DNA of 40,713 nucleotides from CAYWWY01 sp964580185 (lineage in GTDB: Bacteria; Thermotogota; Thermotogae; MWEM01), in assembly GCA_964580185.1 (NCBI GenBank), contig CAZOJQ010000026.1, positions 1 to 40,713 on the forward strand, in the 5' to 3' direction. How positions within the stretch are numbered: the first letter of the stretch is position 1; each line of letters begins with the position of its first letter. Below, one piece after another: positions 1 through 8,584 of the stretch. Under the pieces are notes generated by a model. The model made no database searches, was not told the origin of the DNA, and worked only from the letters and a program-made list of their open reading frames with translations. The translations under genes were made by a program, and so were the position numbers.

Positions 1-32
1 AAGCACCCCTAGTGTTCCTGAAGGGTTACAGT

Positions 33-203
33 ATGGTGAATCTAGGTGGTTGGCTTTTTTCCTATATTCCTATAAAAGATATACCCATGAGTAAGACGAG
101 AGAAGTCTATGCATTATTCAACCCATCCGGCTTTCTCATCCTTCAGACCGATTCGGTTCTGAGAGGAGATGTGTGTGTAGGTATGAAAAATATGGTAGAA
201 TAG
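33..203 (+). CDS. Small RemB/DUF370-like protein (tentative)
   Basis: A 56-residue ORF. ATG 33 was chosen because GAAGGG lies 7 bases upstream; a GTG at 12 in the same frame would add seven residues. The N-terminus (an LG pair followed by IPIKDI) resembles the start of RemB/YaaB (DUF370), a small DNA-binding protein that sits between recF and gyrB in many Bacillota. The C-terminal half does not match convincingly. The preceding TAG at 10-12 may be the end of recF, but only three codons are visible. Position just upstream of a DUF721 gene and gyrB is the main support. It could equally be an unrelated small protein. Confidence 0.4.
   Translation: MVNLGGWLFSYIPIKDIPMSKTREVYALFNPSGFLILQTDSVLRGDVCVGMKNMVE
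193..201 (+). promoter_or_regulatory. Extended -10 promoter for the dciA-gyrB unit
   Basis: TGG followed by TAGAAT (196-201) is an extended -10 element and shares TATGGTAnAAT with other candidate promoters in the window (2741 and 23794). No clear -35 is visible. The predicted start of transcription falls at about 208, which is the ATG of the DUF721 gene, so the transcript could be leaderless; that gene indeed has no ribosome binding site. Inference from pattern only. Confidence 0.35.
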
Positions 204-207
204 AGTC

Positions 208-507
208 ATGAAAACGCTTGCTCAAGTCATTCATGATCTCGCATTTCGAAGTGGGTTCTTCTCCCAGGTACAAGTCAACTTGCTTCTGGAGGAGTGGGAC
301 GCAATCTTTCCTCCCCCTCTTTCTCAGAATGTCCGGCCTTTGGAGGTAAAAGAGGGAATCTTGTTTGTGCAATGCATAGATAGTGTATGGGCTTCCGAGT
401 TGCGTTTTGCAAAGTCATCCATGATGGAAGCGATCAACCATCATTTTCAAGGGGTCCGAACCATCAGGGATATTCGAATTTCACGGAGGAGTGACCATTT
501 TGCTTAA
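208..507 (+). CDS. dciA: DUF721 / DciA-like replicative helicase operator
   Basis: A 99-residue protein of the DUF721 family. The typical pattern is visible: a helical N-terminus with a WDAIFPPPLSQNVRPLEVKEG stretch, then a beta strand ILFVQCIDSVWASELRF and an ALNHHF-like helix. Family members related to DciA load or activate the replicative helicase DnaB in bacteria lacking DnaC/DnaI. The gene normally sits between recF and gyrB, as it does here. It overlaps the 5' end of gyrB, suggesting translational coupling. No ribosome binding site precedes ATG 208, consistent with a leaderless start at the promoter at 193-201. Function by family membership; symbol tentative. Confidence 0.72.
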   Translation: MKTLAQVIHDLAFRSGFFSQVQVNLLLEEWDAIFPPPLSQNVRPLEVKEGILFVQCIDSVWASELRFAKSSMMEAINHHFQGVRTIRDIRISRRSDHFA

Positions 508-2413
508 TCCATACGATTCGCACAGCATTAAAGTCTTAAAGGGATTGGATCCGGTACGGAAACGACCGGGAATGTATATTGGATCTACGGGGAAATCAGG
601 ACTTCATCATCTTGTGTTTGAAGCGGTAGATAACAGTATTGATGAAGCTTTAGGCGGTTTCTGCACCCAAATTGACGTCTTTTTGCATACCGATGGTTCG
701 GTTGAGGTACGCGACAACGGCCGAGGGATTCCCGTGGATTATCATGAGGAAGAAAACCGAAGCGCTTTGGAAGTTGTGATGACTGTACTCCACGCAGGAG
801 GAAAATTTACGAAAGACACCTACAAAGTGAGCGGGGGACTACATGGAGTAGGCATTTCGGTTGTCAACGCCCTATCAGAATGGCTCGAAGTATGGGTAAA
901 AAAAGGCGGAATGATTCATTACCAACGCTATGAACGCGGAATCCCCAAGGAAGATGTTCAAGTGATTGGCCAAACGGAAGATACGGGTACCATAGAGCGG
1001 TTTAAGCCTGACCCGGAGATCTTTCCCATCTCAGATTTCGATTTTGATGTCCTGAACAACCGGTTCATGGAGTTGGCTTTTCTCAACCCGGGCCTTACCA
1101 TAACTCTTGCGGATTTTCGTGAGGACGAAAGTGTTTCGCACTGCTATAACGGAGGGCTTAAAGCTTTCGTTCAGTACCTGGTCAAAAATACCAAAACCTT
1201 ACACCCCGATGTAATCGAAATCAGCGGTTCGCACAACGATATTGTCGTTGAAGCGGCTATTCAATATGTGCGAAGTGATGAAGAACGGGTTCGGTGTTAT
1301 GTCAACAATATCAATACCGTCGAGGGGGGGACCCATCTGACTGGATTCCGGACATCACTGACTCGAGTCGTTAACGAATACATCAAAAAGTTCAATCTTG
1401 GATTCAATGGAAAAAAAACGGAAGAATTGGTCATTCAAGGATCGGATGTGCGCGAAGGGCTTGTCGGTGTGTTAAGCTTGAAGATCAAAGAACCCCAATT
1501 CGAAGGGCAAACCAAATCAAAACTGGGAAATGAAGAAGCCTTCGAGGCTGTTTCAAAGGTAATCCGCGACCGCTTGTCTCAGTACTGGGATATGCACCCA
1601 GACTCAGGCAAGCAGATCCTGGACAAAATCATCGAATCTGCCAAGGCTCGATTGGCCGCAAAACGCGCCCGAGAGATGATTAAGCGGAAGAATGCCCTTG
1701 AAAACTCGACCCTGCCCGGGAAACTGGCGGATTGCTCCTCAAAAAAGCGGGATCAGACGGAATTATTCATCGTTGAAGGAGATTCTGCCGGTGGTTCTGC
1801 AAAACAAGCCCGAGACCGTGAGTTTCAAGCGATCCTTCCTTTACGCGGGAAAATCCTCAACGCGGAAAAAGCTTCTCCCGAAAAGCTTCTGAAAAACGAG
1901 CAGATCAGCGACATCATTACGGCCATCGGGACAGGCATCGATGAAACGTTCGACATATCCAAATCTCGTTATGGACGAATTGTCATCATGACTGACGCTG
2001 ACTTTGACGGAGCGCACATACGAACGTTATTGCTCACTTTGTTTTTCCGCCATATTCGTCCGCTCATCACGGAGGGGTTGGTCTATATTGCCATGCCTCC
2101 ACTTTTCAAAGTCGCCAGCGGACGGGAAGAAGCCTACGCCTTCACGGAAGGGGAAATGAGAAAGCTGCAGCAGCAATTGAAAGACAAAGGAAAAAATCCT
2201 TCGATTCAACGGTATAAAGGGTTAGGAGAGATGAATCCCGAACAACTTTGGAAGACGACCATGGACCCGCAACAACGGACAATCGCTAAAGTTCAAATTG
2301 AAGATGCCGAGATGGCGGATCATATTCTTTCAACCCTTATGGGCAATGATGTCGAAGATCGTCGGCGCTTTATCCAGCACCATGCGCTCCAAGTAACCAA
2401 TTTAGATATCTAG
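500..2413 (+). CDS. gyrB: DNA gyrase subunit B
   Basis: ATPase subunit of the type II topoisomerase that introduces negative supercoils. The GHKL ATPase domain shows the N-box EAVDNSIDEALGG, DNGRGIPV and GGLHGVGISVVNAL. The TOPRIM domain shows IVEGDSAGGSAKQARDR and DADFDGAHIRTL. The C-terminal RYKGLGEMNPEQLW and the LMGNDVEDRRRFI ending are typical of GyrB. The length (about 637 residues) is standard for the short GyrB class. The start is read as TTG 500, 9 bases after GGAGGA (485-490); an in-frame GTG at 491 touches that ribosome binding site directly. ParE is the alternative, but the origin-proximal position after DUF721 favours GyrB. gyrA does not follow; cell-division genes do. Confidence 0.96.
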   Translation: MLNPYDSHSIKVLKGLDPVRKRPGMYIGSTGKSGLHHLVFEAVDNSIDEALGGFCTQIDVFLHTDGSVEVRDNGRGIPVDYHEEENRSALEVVMTVLHAGGKFTKDTYKVSGGLHGVGISVVNALSEWLEVWVKKGGMIHYQRYERGIPKEDVQVIGQTEDTGTIERFKPDPEIFPISDFDFDVLNNRFMELAFLNPGLTITLADFREDESVSHCYNGGLKAFVQYLVKNTKTLHPDVIEISGSHNDIVVEAAIQYVRSDEERVRCYVNNINTVEGGTHLTGFRTSLTRVVNEYIKKFNLGFNGKKTEELVIQGSDVREGLVGVLSLKIKEPQFEGQTKSKLGNEEAFEAVSKVIRDRLSQYWDMHPDSGKQILDKIIESAKARLAAKRAREMIKRKNALENSTLPGKLADCSSKKRDQTELFIVEGDSAGGSAKQARDREFQAILPLRGKILNAEKASPEKLLKNEQISDIITAIGTGIDETFDISKSRYGRIVIMTDADFDGAHIRTLLLTLFFRHIRPLITEGLVYIAMPPLFKVASGREEAYAFTEGEMRKLQQQLKDKGKNPSIQRYKGLGEMNPEQLWKTTMDPQQRTIAKVQIEDAEMADHILSTLMGNDVEDRRRFIQHHALQVTNLDI

Positions 2414-2414
2414 C

Positions 2415-2429
2415 CCCCTGGATCAGGGG
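2415..2429 (+). other. Small hairpin between gyrB and ftsQ-like gene
   Basis: CCCCTG (2415-2420), loop GAT, CAGGGG (2424-2429) form a perfect 6-bp stem directly after the gyrB stop and just before the AGAAGGA ribosome binding site of the next gene. No T-tract follows, so it is not a classical terminator. It could be a weak attenuator or an mRNA processing or stability element. Confidence 0.35.
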
Positions 2430-2443
2430 TAGAAGGAATTGTA

Positions 2444-3109
2444 GTGGAAATACGGTGTGCGGTTGGATTATGGGTAATTGTTGCCATTGGTTTGGGGGTA
2501 TTCTTTCTCCCTTCCTTTATATCTCTGTTTCTATTCCCGCAAAAACCCATTCCTTTTGAAGTGATCTTGCTCGAACCAAGATCCGATGAGCAAATCCAAC
2601 TCGCCAAAAATACCTTTATGCAAGGGTTTGCTTTGAGCCCCGTTTTTTTGCGGAACACACATTTTCCGGGCTTTACAATTGAGTCGGTGAACGAAACAAC
2701 AAATCCAGGGATTCTACGGGTGTCTGAAAAAAAAGCTTCATTTATGGTACAATTGGATGATGGTTTCTATCATCTGCTGGACGAATGGGGGGGAGTGCTT
2801 TGGGTACTCCGCCATGATCAGTTGATCCCATATCTGGCTCTTCCGATCCTCTTCAATACCGAAGACTCGGAAATCCCTGATATCGTTGCTCGACTCAACC
2901 GAATGCCCATGATATTTCGGAATTATATCTCTTCAATTGATGTGGATGGAATGGTTCTTTATTTGCGGGGGGGGAATCAGATCATAACGCGCAGTTGGGA
3001 ATCGTTTGAGCATTTTTCTTATGAAACCTTTATTCAAAGTATGGGACAAAGAACCACCTATGAGCTGTTTAGCAGCGGAAGGTACTTTATTGTTGACCGA
3101 AAGAGGTGA
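2444..3109 (+). CDS. FtsQ/DivIB-like membrane-anchored division protein (divergent)
   Basis: A 221-residue protein with a very short cytoplasmic start, one membrane segment (about residues 6-31) and an extracytoplasmic domain, the topology of FtsQ/DivIB. The extracellular part contains POTRA-like features (IPFEVILLEPRSDEQIQLAKN) and a later strand-rich region (SSIDVDGMVLYLRGGNQIITR) resembling the FtsQ beta domain. It lies immediately before ftsA-ftsZ, the classical ftsQ position, with its TGA overlapping the long frame of ftsA. The start is GTG 2444, 6 bases after AGAAGGA. Similarity by eye is weak and the call rests mainly on topology and order. Confidence 0.55.
   Translation: MEIRCAVGLWVIVAIGLGVFFLPSFISLFLFPQKPIPFEVILLEPRSDEQIQLAKNTFMQGFALSPVFLRNTHFPGFTIESVNETTNPGILRVSEKKASFMVQLDDGFYHLLDEWGGVLWVLRHDQLIPYLALPILFNTEDSEIPDIVARLNRMPMIFRNYISSIDVDGMVLYLRGGNQIITRSWESFEHFSYETFIQSMGQRTTYELFSSGRYFIVDRKR
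2741..2756 (+). promoter_or_regulatory. Possible internal promoter for ftsA-ftsZ
   Basis: TTTATGGTACAATTGG is identical to the 16 bases at 23794-23809 upstream of another gene. It contains an extended -10 (TGG plus TACAAT 2748-2753), and CTGAAA at 2724-2729 could act as a -35 with an 18-bp spacer. It lies inside the ftsQ-like gene, about 360 bp before ftsA, where internal ftsA/ftsZ promoters are common in other bacteria. Pattern only; the coding reading of the same bases is also good. Confidence 0.25.
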
Positions 3110-3114
3110 AAGGG

Positions 3115-4500
3115 ATGGCCGATTCCATGGAGGTGCTCACAACCGTTGACATTGGTTCACACTCTCTTAAAGGCATCGTTGCTTCGTTTGAAGGCGGACA
3201 ATGTGAGGTGCTTGCGTATTCCCGTGTAAAATCCCGAGGGTATGAACAAGGAGAGTTGAAAGATATTGTTGCATTGCGCGAATCCCTTGAATCTTTGCTC
3301 AAAGACCTGAGTGAGCAATTGCCTCGAAGAATGGAATGTGACTTCACGATTCATATGGTTGATCATTCGATCTCGTTAATCAATGAAGTCAAAACAATCA
3401 GCATCGGAGGAACCAATCTTCCCGTAGAAATCACAGAAGACCATGTCATCCAGCTGTTTGAAAAGATGAACACACTATCCGACGATTCAGAGAACCAAGA
3501 AAGCTATTCCCTTGTCGGAGCGAAACGTTCGATTCTCCATGTCATTCCCCGAAAATATCTCCTTGATAATGTCAAATCCGTTTTAAATCCTTTGGATATG
3601 GAAGCGTCAAGCCTTGGAATGGAAGCAGCCGTGATCACTATGGACAACACGATGAAAGAGTCCTTAGGGAACGCGTTCTCTGCGGTTTTGGGCCAAAAAC
3701 CCACCGTATATTCCGCTCCTTTTGTATCTTCGGAAGTTGTCCTAAACAGCATGGAAAAAGAACGAGGCGTTGTATGCTTCGACCTGGGCCACTCTTTCAC
3801 GACCATATCGGCTTATTTGAACGGATCCATCTTTTTTATGAAAACTTTCGAGCTCGGGTTTAAGCTGGTTATCAAAGACATCGCACAGGTCTTTCATACT
3901 TCTTTTGATGAAGCGGAACGCCTACTGAACACCTTTGGAAAAATTTCTTTGAAACAAGATTCCTCCGAGACCATATCGTACACCCTTTTGGATGGCAAAA
4001 CTTCGAAGCAGATGTCTCGATCCCAGCTTTCCATCGTCATCTATGCGAAAATCCGGGAAATCATGAATGCCATCAAACGGGAGATGAGGCATATCTCCGC
4101 TCGGATGTCTGAAGAGGGGGAAAAGACAATCGCGGGCGGAATAGTACTTACAGGCGGGGGGGCAAAGTTGGAAGGGATTCAGGAGTTTACGAGGGATATC
4201 TTCAAACTGCCCGTTCGATCCGGGAATCCGGGTTCTGGAAACTTTCGGGTGAATGCTCCGGAAGAACCGCTTCAGAATCCTCTCTTTTCTGGATGCTTTG
4301 GAAGCGCATATTGGTATCATCTTGTGGGGGGTTCTTCCGGTGAAGATTCCTTTGCCTCGGAAGAACATCCAAAAAAGAAGAAAGCGGCTTCGAAACCGGT
4401 GAAGGAAAAACCGGTTAAACAGAAGCCTGGTGGTCCCACTCGGAAAGAAGGGCCCACCGTCTTCGAAAAGATTGTGGAATTTTTGAAGAAACTTGTTTGA
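3115..4500 (+). CDS. ftsA: Cell division protein FtsA
   Basis: Actin-like protein that tethers FtsZ filaments to the membrane. Visible features are phosphate-1 TTVDIGSHSLKG, an SHS2 (1C) insert from about residue 80, phosphate-2 VVCFDLGHSFTTIS and the adenosine motif GIVLTGGGAKLEGI. The C-terminus has a Lys/Pro-rich linker (about residues 420-446) ending in a short amphipathic helix TVFEKIVEFLKKLV, the expected membrane-targeting sequence. Start ATG 3115 is chosen because AAGAGG (3101-3106) sits 8 bases upstream; an in-frame GTG at 3106 overlaps the ribosome binding site. The stop touches the ftsZ ribosome binding site, indicating tight coupling. Confidence 0.93.
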   Translation: MADSMEVLTTVDIGSHSLKGIVASFEGGQCEVLAYSRVKSRGYEQGELKDIVALRESLESLLKDLSEQLPRRMECDFTIHMVDHSISLINEVKTISIGGTNLPVEITEDHVIQLFEKMNTLSDDSENQESYSLVGAKRSILHVIPRKYLLDNVKSVLNPLDMEASSLGMEAAVITMDNTMKESLGNAFSAVLGQKPTVYSAPFVSSEVVLNSMEKERGVVCFDLGHSFTTISAYLNGSIFFMKTFELGFKLVIKDIAQVFHTSFDEAERLLNTFGKISLKQDSSETISYTLLDGKTSKQMSRSQLSIVIYAKIREIMNAIKREMRHISARMSEEGEKTIAGGIVLTGGGAKLEGIQEFTRDIFKLPVRSGNPGSGNFRVNAPEEPLQNPLFSGCFGSAYWYHLVGGSSGEDSFASEEHPKKKKAASKPVKEKPVKQKPGGPTRKEGPTVFEKIVEFLKKLV

Positions 4501-4513
4501 GGAGGCGAGGGCG

Positions 4514-5569
4514 TTGGCATTTGAGATTGATGATGGGAAAGAAATCCGGAGACAACCAAAAAGAAATCCGACCATCAAAGTCATTGGTGTTGGAGGAGCT
4601 GGCAACAATGCAGTGAACCGAATGATCGAAAGCGGAATTCACGGGGTAGTCTTTGTGGTTGCCAATACCGATCTTCAAGTATTGGAAGATTCCAAAGCAG
4701 ATGTGAAAATCCAGTTGGGGAAAGATTTGACTCGTGGTCTGGGTGCCGGTGGATATCCCGAAATCGGGGAAAAGGCTGCATATGAAAGCAAAGACGAGCT
4801 GATGTCCGTGCTTGAAGATACGGATATGCTGTTTATTACTGCCGGATTGGGGGGCGGAACAGGCACAGGGGCGGCCCCTGTATTGGCAAAAATCGCCAAA
4901 GAAATGGGGATTCTTACGGTTTCTGTCGTCACAACTCCGTTTTACTTTGAAGGAACCAATCGATGGACCAACGCAAAACGGGGTCTTTCTACCTTGAGTG
5001 TAAATGTCGATACTTTGATCAAGATCTCAAACAACAAGCTTCTTGAAGAGTTTCCAGGGGATATCACGGTTATGGACGGCTTTCTCAAAGCGGATGAAGC
5101 GCTCCACCAGGGGATTAAAGGAATATCCGAAGTCATCACCTGCCGTGGGATGATTAACCTGGACTTCGCAGACATTGAATCCATCATGCGGGATGCTGGC
5201 GTTGCCTTTTTGGGCATCGGAATCGGCAAAGGAGAAGAACGATCCCAGCAAGCAGCAACCCGAGCGATGGACAGTAAACTCTTGGAACGGCCCATTGACA
5301 ATTCGACCGCGGTGATTCTCAATATCTCTTCCTCCCACAATATTACAATGAGAGAAATGAACCTAGCTGCAGCGGAAATTCGTCAACGATGCAGTGAAAG
5401 AGTCGATATGAAATTCGGTCTCATCTTAGACGAAGACCTCCCTGAGGATGAAGTGCGTGTAACCCTTATTGCAACAAAATTTGAAGATACCGAAGATCTA
5501 CTATCATTGGAAGAAGACATTCCTGCAGTATTCCGATTGGGGTTCACCGAAATGTTGCGAGGTGACTGA
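4514..5569 (+). CDS. ftsZ: Cell division protein FtsZ
   Basis: Tubulin-like GTPase forming the division ring. The nucleotide-binding start KVIGVGGAGNNAVNRM, the NTDLQVL segment and the tubulin signature GLGGGTGTGAAPVLA are intact. Start TTG 4514 follows AGGAGG (4500-4505) by 8 bases, giving 351 residues. The protein is short: the globular core is followed almost directly by EEDIPAVFRL, which resembles the conserved C-terminal peptide (DIPxFLR) that binds FtsA, and then ten more residues. The usual long disordered linker is almost absent. The gene lies in the ftsQ-like/ftsA/ftsZ unit. Confidence 0.96.
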   Translation: MAFEIDDGKEIRRQPKRNPTIKVIGVGGAGNNAVNRMIESGIHGVVFVVANTDLQVLEDSKADVKIQLGKDLTRGLGAGGYPEIGEKAAYESKDELMSVLEDTDMLFITAGLGGGTGTGAAPVLAKIAKEMGILTVSVVTTPFYFEGTNRWTNAKRGLSTLSVNVDTLIKISNNKLLEEFPGDITVMDGFLKADEALHQGIKGISEVITCRGMINLDFADIESIMRDAGVAFLGIGIGKGEERSQQAATRAMDSKLLERPIDNSTAVILNISSSHNITMREMNLAAAEIRQRCSERVDMKFGLILDEDLPEDEVRVTLIATKFEDTEDLLSLEEDIPAVFRLGFTEMLRGD

Positions 5570-5573
5570 AATT

Positions 5574-7310
5574 ATGCCTTCCGACACCTTTCAGTACAAA
5601 AGACTTGGGGAGATCCTTGTTGATTTTGGATACCTGGATCAGATCGATATCGATCTGGCTGTATCGATCCAGAAAACCGAGAAGAAGCAACTGGGGCAGA
5701 TCTTGGTCGAAAAGGGATTGGTGTCTTGGAATGATATCGCTCAAGCTCTTTCAAAGCAATATGACCTTCCCTTTATGGACAGTATTGCCGAACTGGAAAT
5801 TTCTTCCGATATTCTCTCGATCATCAACAAACAGATGGCAGAACGATGGCGGGTCATTCCTTTCGGGTTGGACGGATCAAATCGATTGAAAGTACTCATC
5901 GATATGGTTGGCAACCTCTCCGTTTTGAAAAGGGACATTCAATTCCTTACTTCTCATGAACCTTGCTTTTTTATTATTTCCAAACCCAATTTGGATTTGC
6001 TCTTCAAAGAATACTTTGGGCGAAGCATAGACGCTGTGGAAGAACTCAAACATGTGATCGCCGAAAAAGAAAAAACCATTCAAGAAGATGCGAAAAACAT
6101 CACGGTCACTTCCGAAGCGGCTTCAAAGCAAAAGGATGATGAGCAAACGCCAATCATCCGGGTTGTGAATGAAATGATTATGCAAGCGATTCGAGAAGAC
6201 GCGTCTGATATCCATATCGAACCCTATGACAAGAAAGTCCGGGTGCGATATCGGATTGACGGTATGCTGCGAAAAGTCGCAGAGTACCCCACAAATCTGC
6301 ACAGTTCTGTGATTTCTCGAATCAAGATTTTGTCTAAGTTGGATATTTCCGAACGGCGAGTTCCACAAGACGGTAAGTTTTACATGAAAGACGAAAGAGA
6401 ACAGTTTGACTTTCGTGTTTCCATGCTTCCAACGGTCTATGGAGAAAAAGCCGTCCTTCGTTTGCTGAAAATGTCTCAATCGACCAAACACTTACATGAA
6501 CTCGGTCTCTCCGATTATAATCTCAAGCGGATGAACTATCTGTTGGATATCCCTTATGGAATCATCCTGCTTACTGGCCCCACCGGGAGCGGAAAATCAA
6601 CCACGCTGGTTGGGATTCTGAACCGACTCAAAGATGTTTCGACGAATATCGTTACCGTCGAAGATCCTGTGGAATATAGCATTGAAGGGATCACCCAATG
6701 TCAAATTCATCCAGAAATCGGTTTGACCTTTGCCCGATATCTACGCGCGATTTTGCGTCAGGACCCAGATATCATCATGGTCGGGGAAATTCGGGATAAG
6801 GAGACAGCCCAATTGGCGGTGGAAGCATCAATGACCGGCCATCTCGTTCTCAGCACGTTACATACCAACACAGCCGGAGCGGCTGTTTCTAGGCTGCTCA
6901 ATCTGGGAATCGAGCCTGATCTTCTGGGTGTTTCGCTTCTCGGAGTCGTAGGACAAAGGTTGGTTCGGGTTCTCTGTAATCATTGCAAACGGACTGTCCC
7001 GTTTAAACATGACGAGTTTTTGGATATTGCTCGGAAAATTGCTCCCAACGCATCTCTGGAGACTGAGATCGAACGTGTGGGATGCCAAGAATGTAGGAAA
7101 GTGGGATATCGAGGCCGGACTGCGATTCATGAAGTATTAATCGTCGATAAGAAGATTCGCCATTTAATGAACGAAAATGCCCCGGAGAGCATGATCGAAC
7201 GCATGGCCCACACGACAGGCATGCGAACAATGTATGAAGACGGGGTAGAAAAAGCGCTCCAAGGGTTGACTACCTTCGAAGAGATAAAGAGGGTTGCGAT
7301 TGGCGACTGA
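5574..7310 (+). CDS. Type IV pilus / type II secretion assembly ATPase (PilB/GspE family)
   Basis: Hexameric cytoplasmic ATPase that drives pilus assembly or secretion. The N-terminal MshEN-type region (about residues 8-150, with paired LGEILVDFGY and LGQILVEKGL motifs) precedes the catalytic core. Walker A GPTGSGKSTT lies near residue 334, Walker B DPDIIMVGEIRD near 397, a His box LVLSTLHTN follows, and there is a tetracysteine zinc site (CNHC near 468, CQEC near 504). Start ATG 5574 is 8 bases after GAGGTGA; a longer in-frame reading from inside ftsZ is rejected. No pilin, PilC or secretin gene is adjacent. PilB and GspE cannot be told apart here. Confidence 0.9.
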   Translation: MPSDTFQYKRLGEILVDFGYLDQIDIDLAVSIQKTEKKQLGQILVEKGLVSWNDIAQALSKQYDLPFMDSIAELEISSDILSIINKQMAERWRVIPFGLDGSNRLKVLIDMVGNLSVLKRDIQFLTSHEPCFFIISKPNLDLLFKEYFGRSIDAVEELKHVIAEKEKTIQEDAKNITVTSEAASKQKDDEQTPIIRVVNEMIMQAIREDASDIHIEPYDKKVRVRYRIDGMLRKVAEYPTNLHSSVISRIKILSKLDISERRVPQDGKFYMKDEREQFDFRVSMLPTVYGEKAVLRLLKMSQSTKHLHELGLSDYNLKRMNYLLDIPYGIILLTGPTGSGKSTTLVGILNRLKDVSTNIVTVEDPVEYSIEGITQCQIHPEIGLTFARYLRAILRQDPDIIMVGEIRDKETAQLAVEASMTGHLVLSTLHTNTAGAAVSRLLNLGIEPDLLGVSLLGVVGQRLVRVLCNHCKRTVPFKHDEFLDIARKIAPNASLETEIERVGCQECRKVGYRGRTAIHEVLIVDKKIRHLMNENAPESMIERMAHTTGMRTMYEDGVEKALQGLTTFEEIKRVAIGD

Positions 7311-8568
7311 TCCGAAAGATTCGAAGAAGATCTATTATCATACCCGATCTCCGGAATCCATACGGGAAGAACTTAAGGATCGGAGAAGTCAGGGGTTCTT
7401 TGATAATCCCAGAAAACGAAAATCAATCCTGTTCCTTTTTTTTAGTTTTTTATTGATCATCGGGTCCTTGGTAGGGATTTACTTCTTTCGAGGAACCTAC
7501 CCAGTTACCAGCGAATTTACCGCTATGGTTGATTCCCTTATGATCCGGATTTCCGCTCAGGCGATCTATGAGATCGGAGAGCTTCCTGAGATTACGGTTC
7601 GGATCAGCAACAGCCTTTCTCGACCCAACACCTTTGAAATTCAAGATTTCGAATTTCGGATTCGGACCCAAGAAGGCACCCAAGTCTTTCATTTTCGATA
7701 CCCTTTTCTTACCTCTGTTGTCTTGGAGCGATATGACGCTCGGATTGTCTATGACTTCCTGCGAGAGAATCCCAACTTTGTCTTTGAAGGAGGGTCATAC
7801 ATCATCGAAGTTCGCTTGACAATCAATGGGAAAGAAATCCCACTGACCAAAACCATGGAAATAAAGGAAAAAATTGTAAAGGAAGTCTATCTCCTCGATG
7901 ATTTTGCTGTGCCCAATCAACGAACTGAACCGCTCCTTCGGTTGGGTAACTACACATCCATGGCCCATTCTTTCGTTTTGGGAGAATATCGATACGACAT
8001 TTCAAAGGACAAGCCCATTGGTTCACCCATAACAGGCCGTCTCCATGACAGTCAGTATTTGCTTGATCCGGGAGAGGTCATGGATTTTTCTTTGGAGCCC
8101 TTCATTGCTCCTTCGGAAGCTGGTATATACCAATTGAACAGTCTAGTATCCATCAACTCCGATATTGTGGAAAGCGGATTCCCCTTCGAAGTGCACCCGA
8201 CTTCTTCGGATCGGGATCTCAATTCCCTGCGAATCCGAAGCTTTTTTGCCAACTACATTCCCATTCATGAGCATTGGGAAGTAGATATCTTGCTTTCCAA
8301 TGACCTTGATCGGCCCTTGTACACGAAGATTACGGGATTTGAACTGATTGTATTTTCCGATTTTACAGAGATCTTTCGATATGAATCCGATCGAACCCTC
8401 CAATTAAAGATTCCTCAATACTCCAATCGGCTGGTTTTCTCATCGAGGGATTGGAAAAAGCTTAGTTACTTTTCCGAAGGAACCTACACGGTTTCCGCAA
8501 GGATTCGAATGGGCGATCATCTATTGACACATGAAAGCAAATTGTACGTAGTCCCGAAGGAGCCCTGA
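7300..8568 (+). CDS. Membrane-anchored extracytoplasmic protein of unknown function
   Basis: A 422-residue protein not recognised as a known family. A basic cytoplasmic segment (residues 1-42, many K/R and D/E) precedes one membrane helix (about 43-64), followed by a roughly 355-residue outer portion rich in beta strands and aromatic residues, with no cysteine-based motif. Several segments look like immunoglobulin-like strands. TTG 7300 is favoured over TTG 7294 because AAAGAGGG ends 6 bases before it; the gene overlaps the end of the PilB/GspE gene. The coupling could suggest a role in an export or pilus apparatus, but that is inference. Confidence 0.7.
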   Translation: MATDPKDSKKIYYHTRSPESIREELKDRRSQGFFDNPRKRKSILFLFFSFLLIIGSLVGIYFFRGTYPVTSEFTAMVDSLMIRISAQAIYEIGELPEITVRISNSLSRPNTFEIQDFEFRIRTQEGTQVFHFRYPFLTSVVLERYDARIVYDFLRENPNFVFEGGSYIIEVRLTINGKEIPLTKTMEIKEKIVKEVYLLDDFAVPNQRTEPLLRLGNYTSMAHSFVLGEYRYDISKDKPIGSPITGRLHDSQYLLDPGEVMDFSLEPFIAPSEAGIYQLNSLVSINSDIVESGFPFEVHPTSSDRDLNSLRIRSFFANYIPIHEHWEVDILLSNDLDRPLYTKITGFELIVFSDFTEIFRYESDRTLQLKIPQYSNRLVFSSRDWKKLSYFSEGTYTVSARIRMGDHLLTHESKLYVVPKEP

Positions 8569-8584
8569 AAGGAGGATTTCGATC

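Noticed and set aside
3922..4608. A 228-codon open frame on the minus strand across ftsA and the start of ftsZ
   Set aside because: It is antisense to well-supported genes, has no recognisable motif or ribosome binding site, and is a by-product of their codon use.
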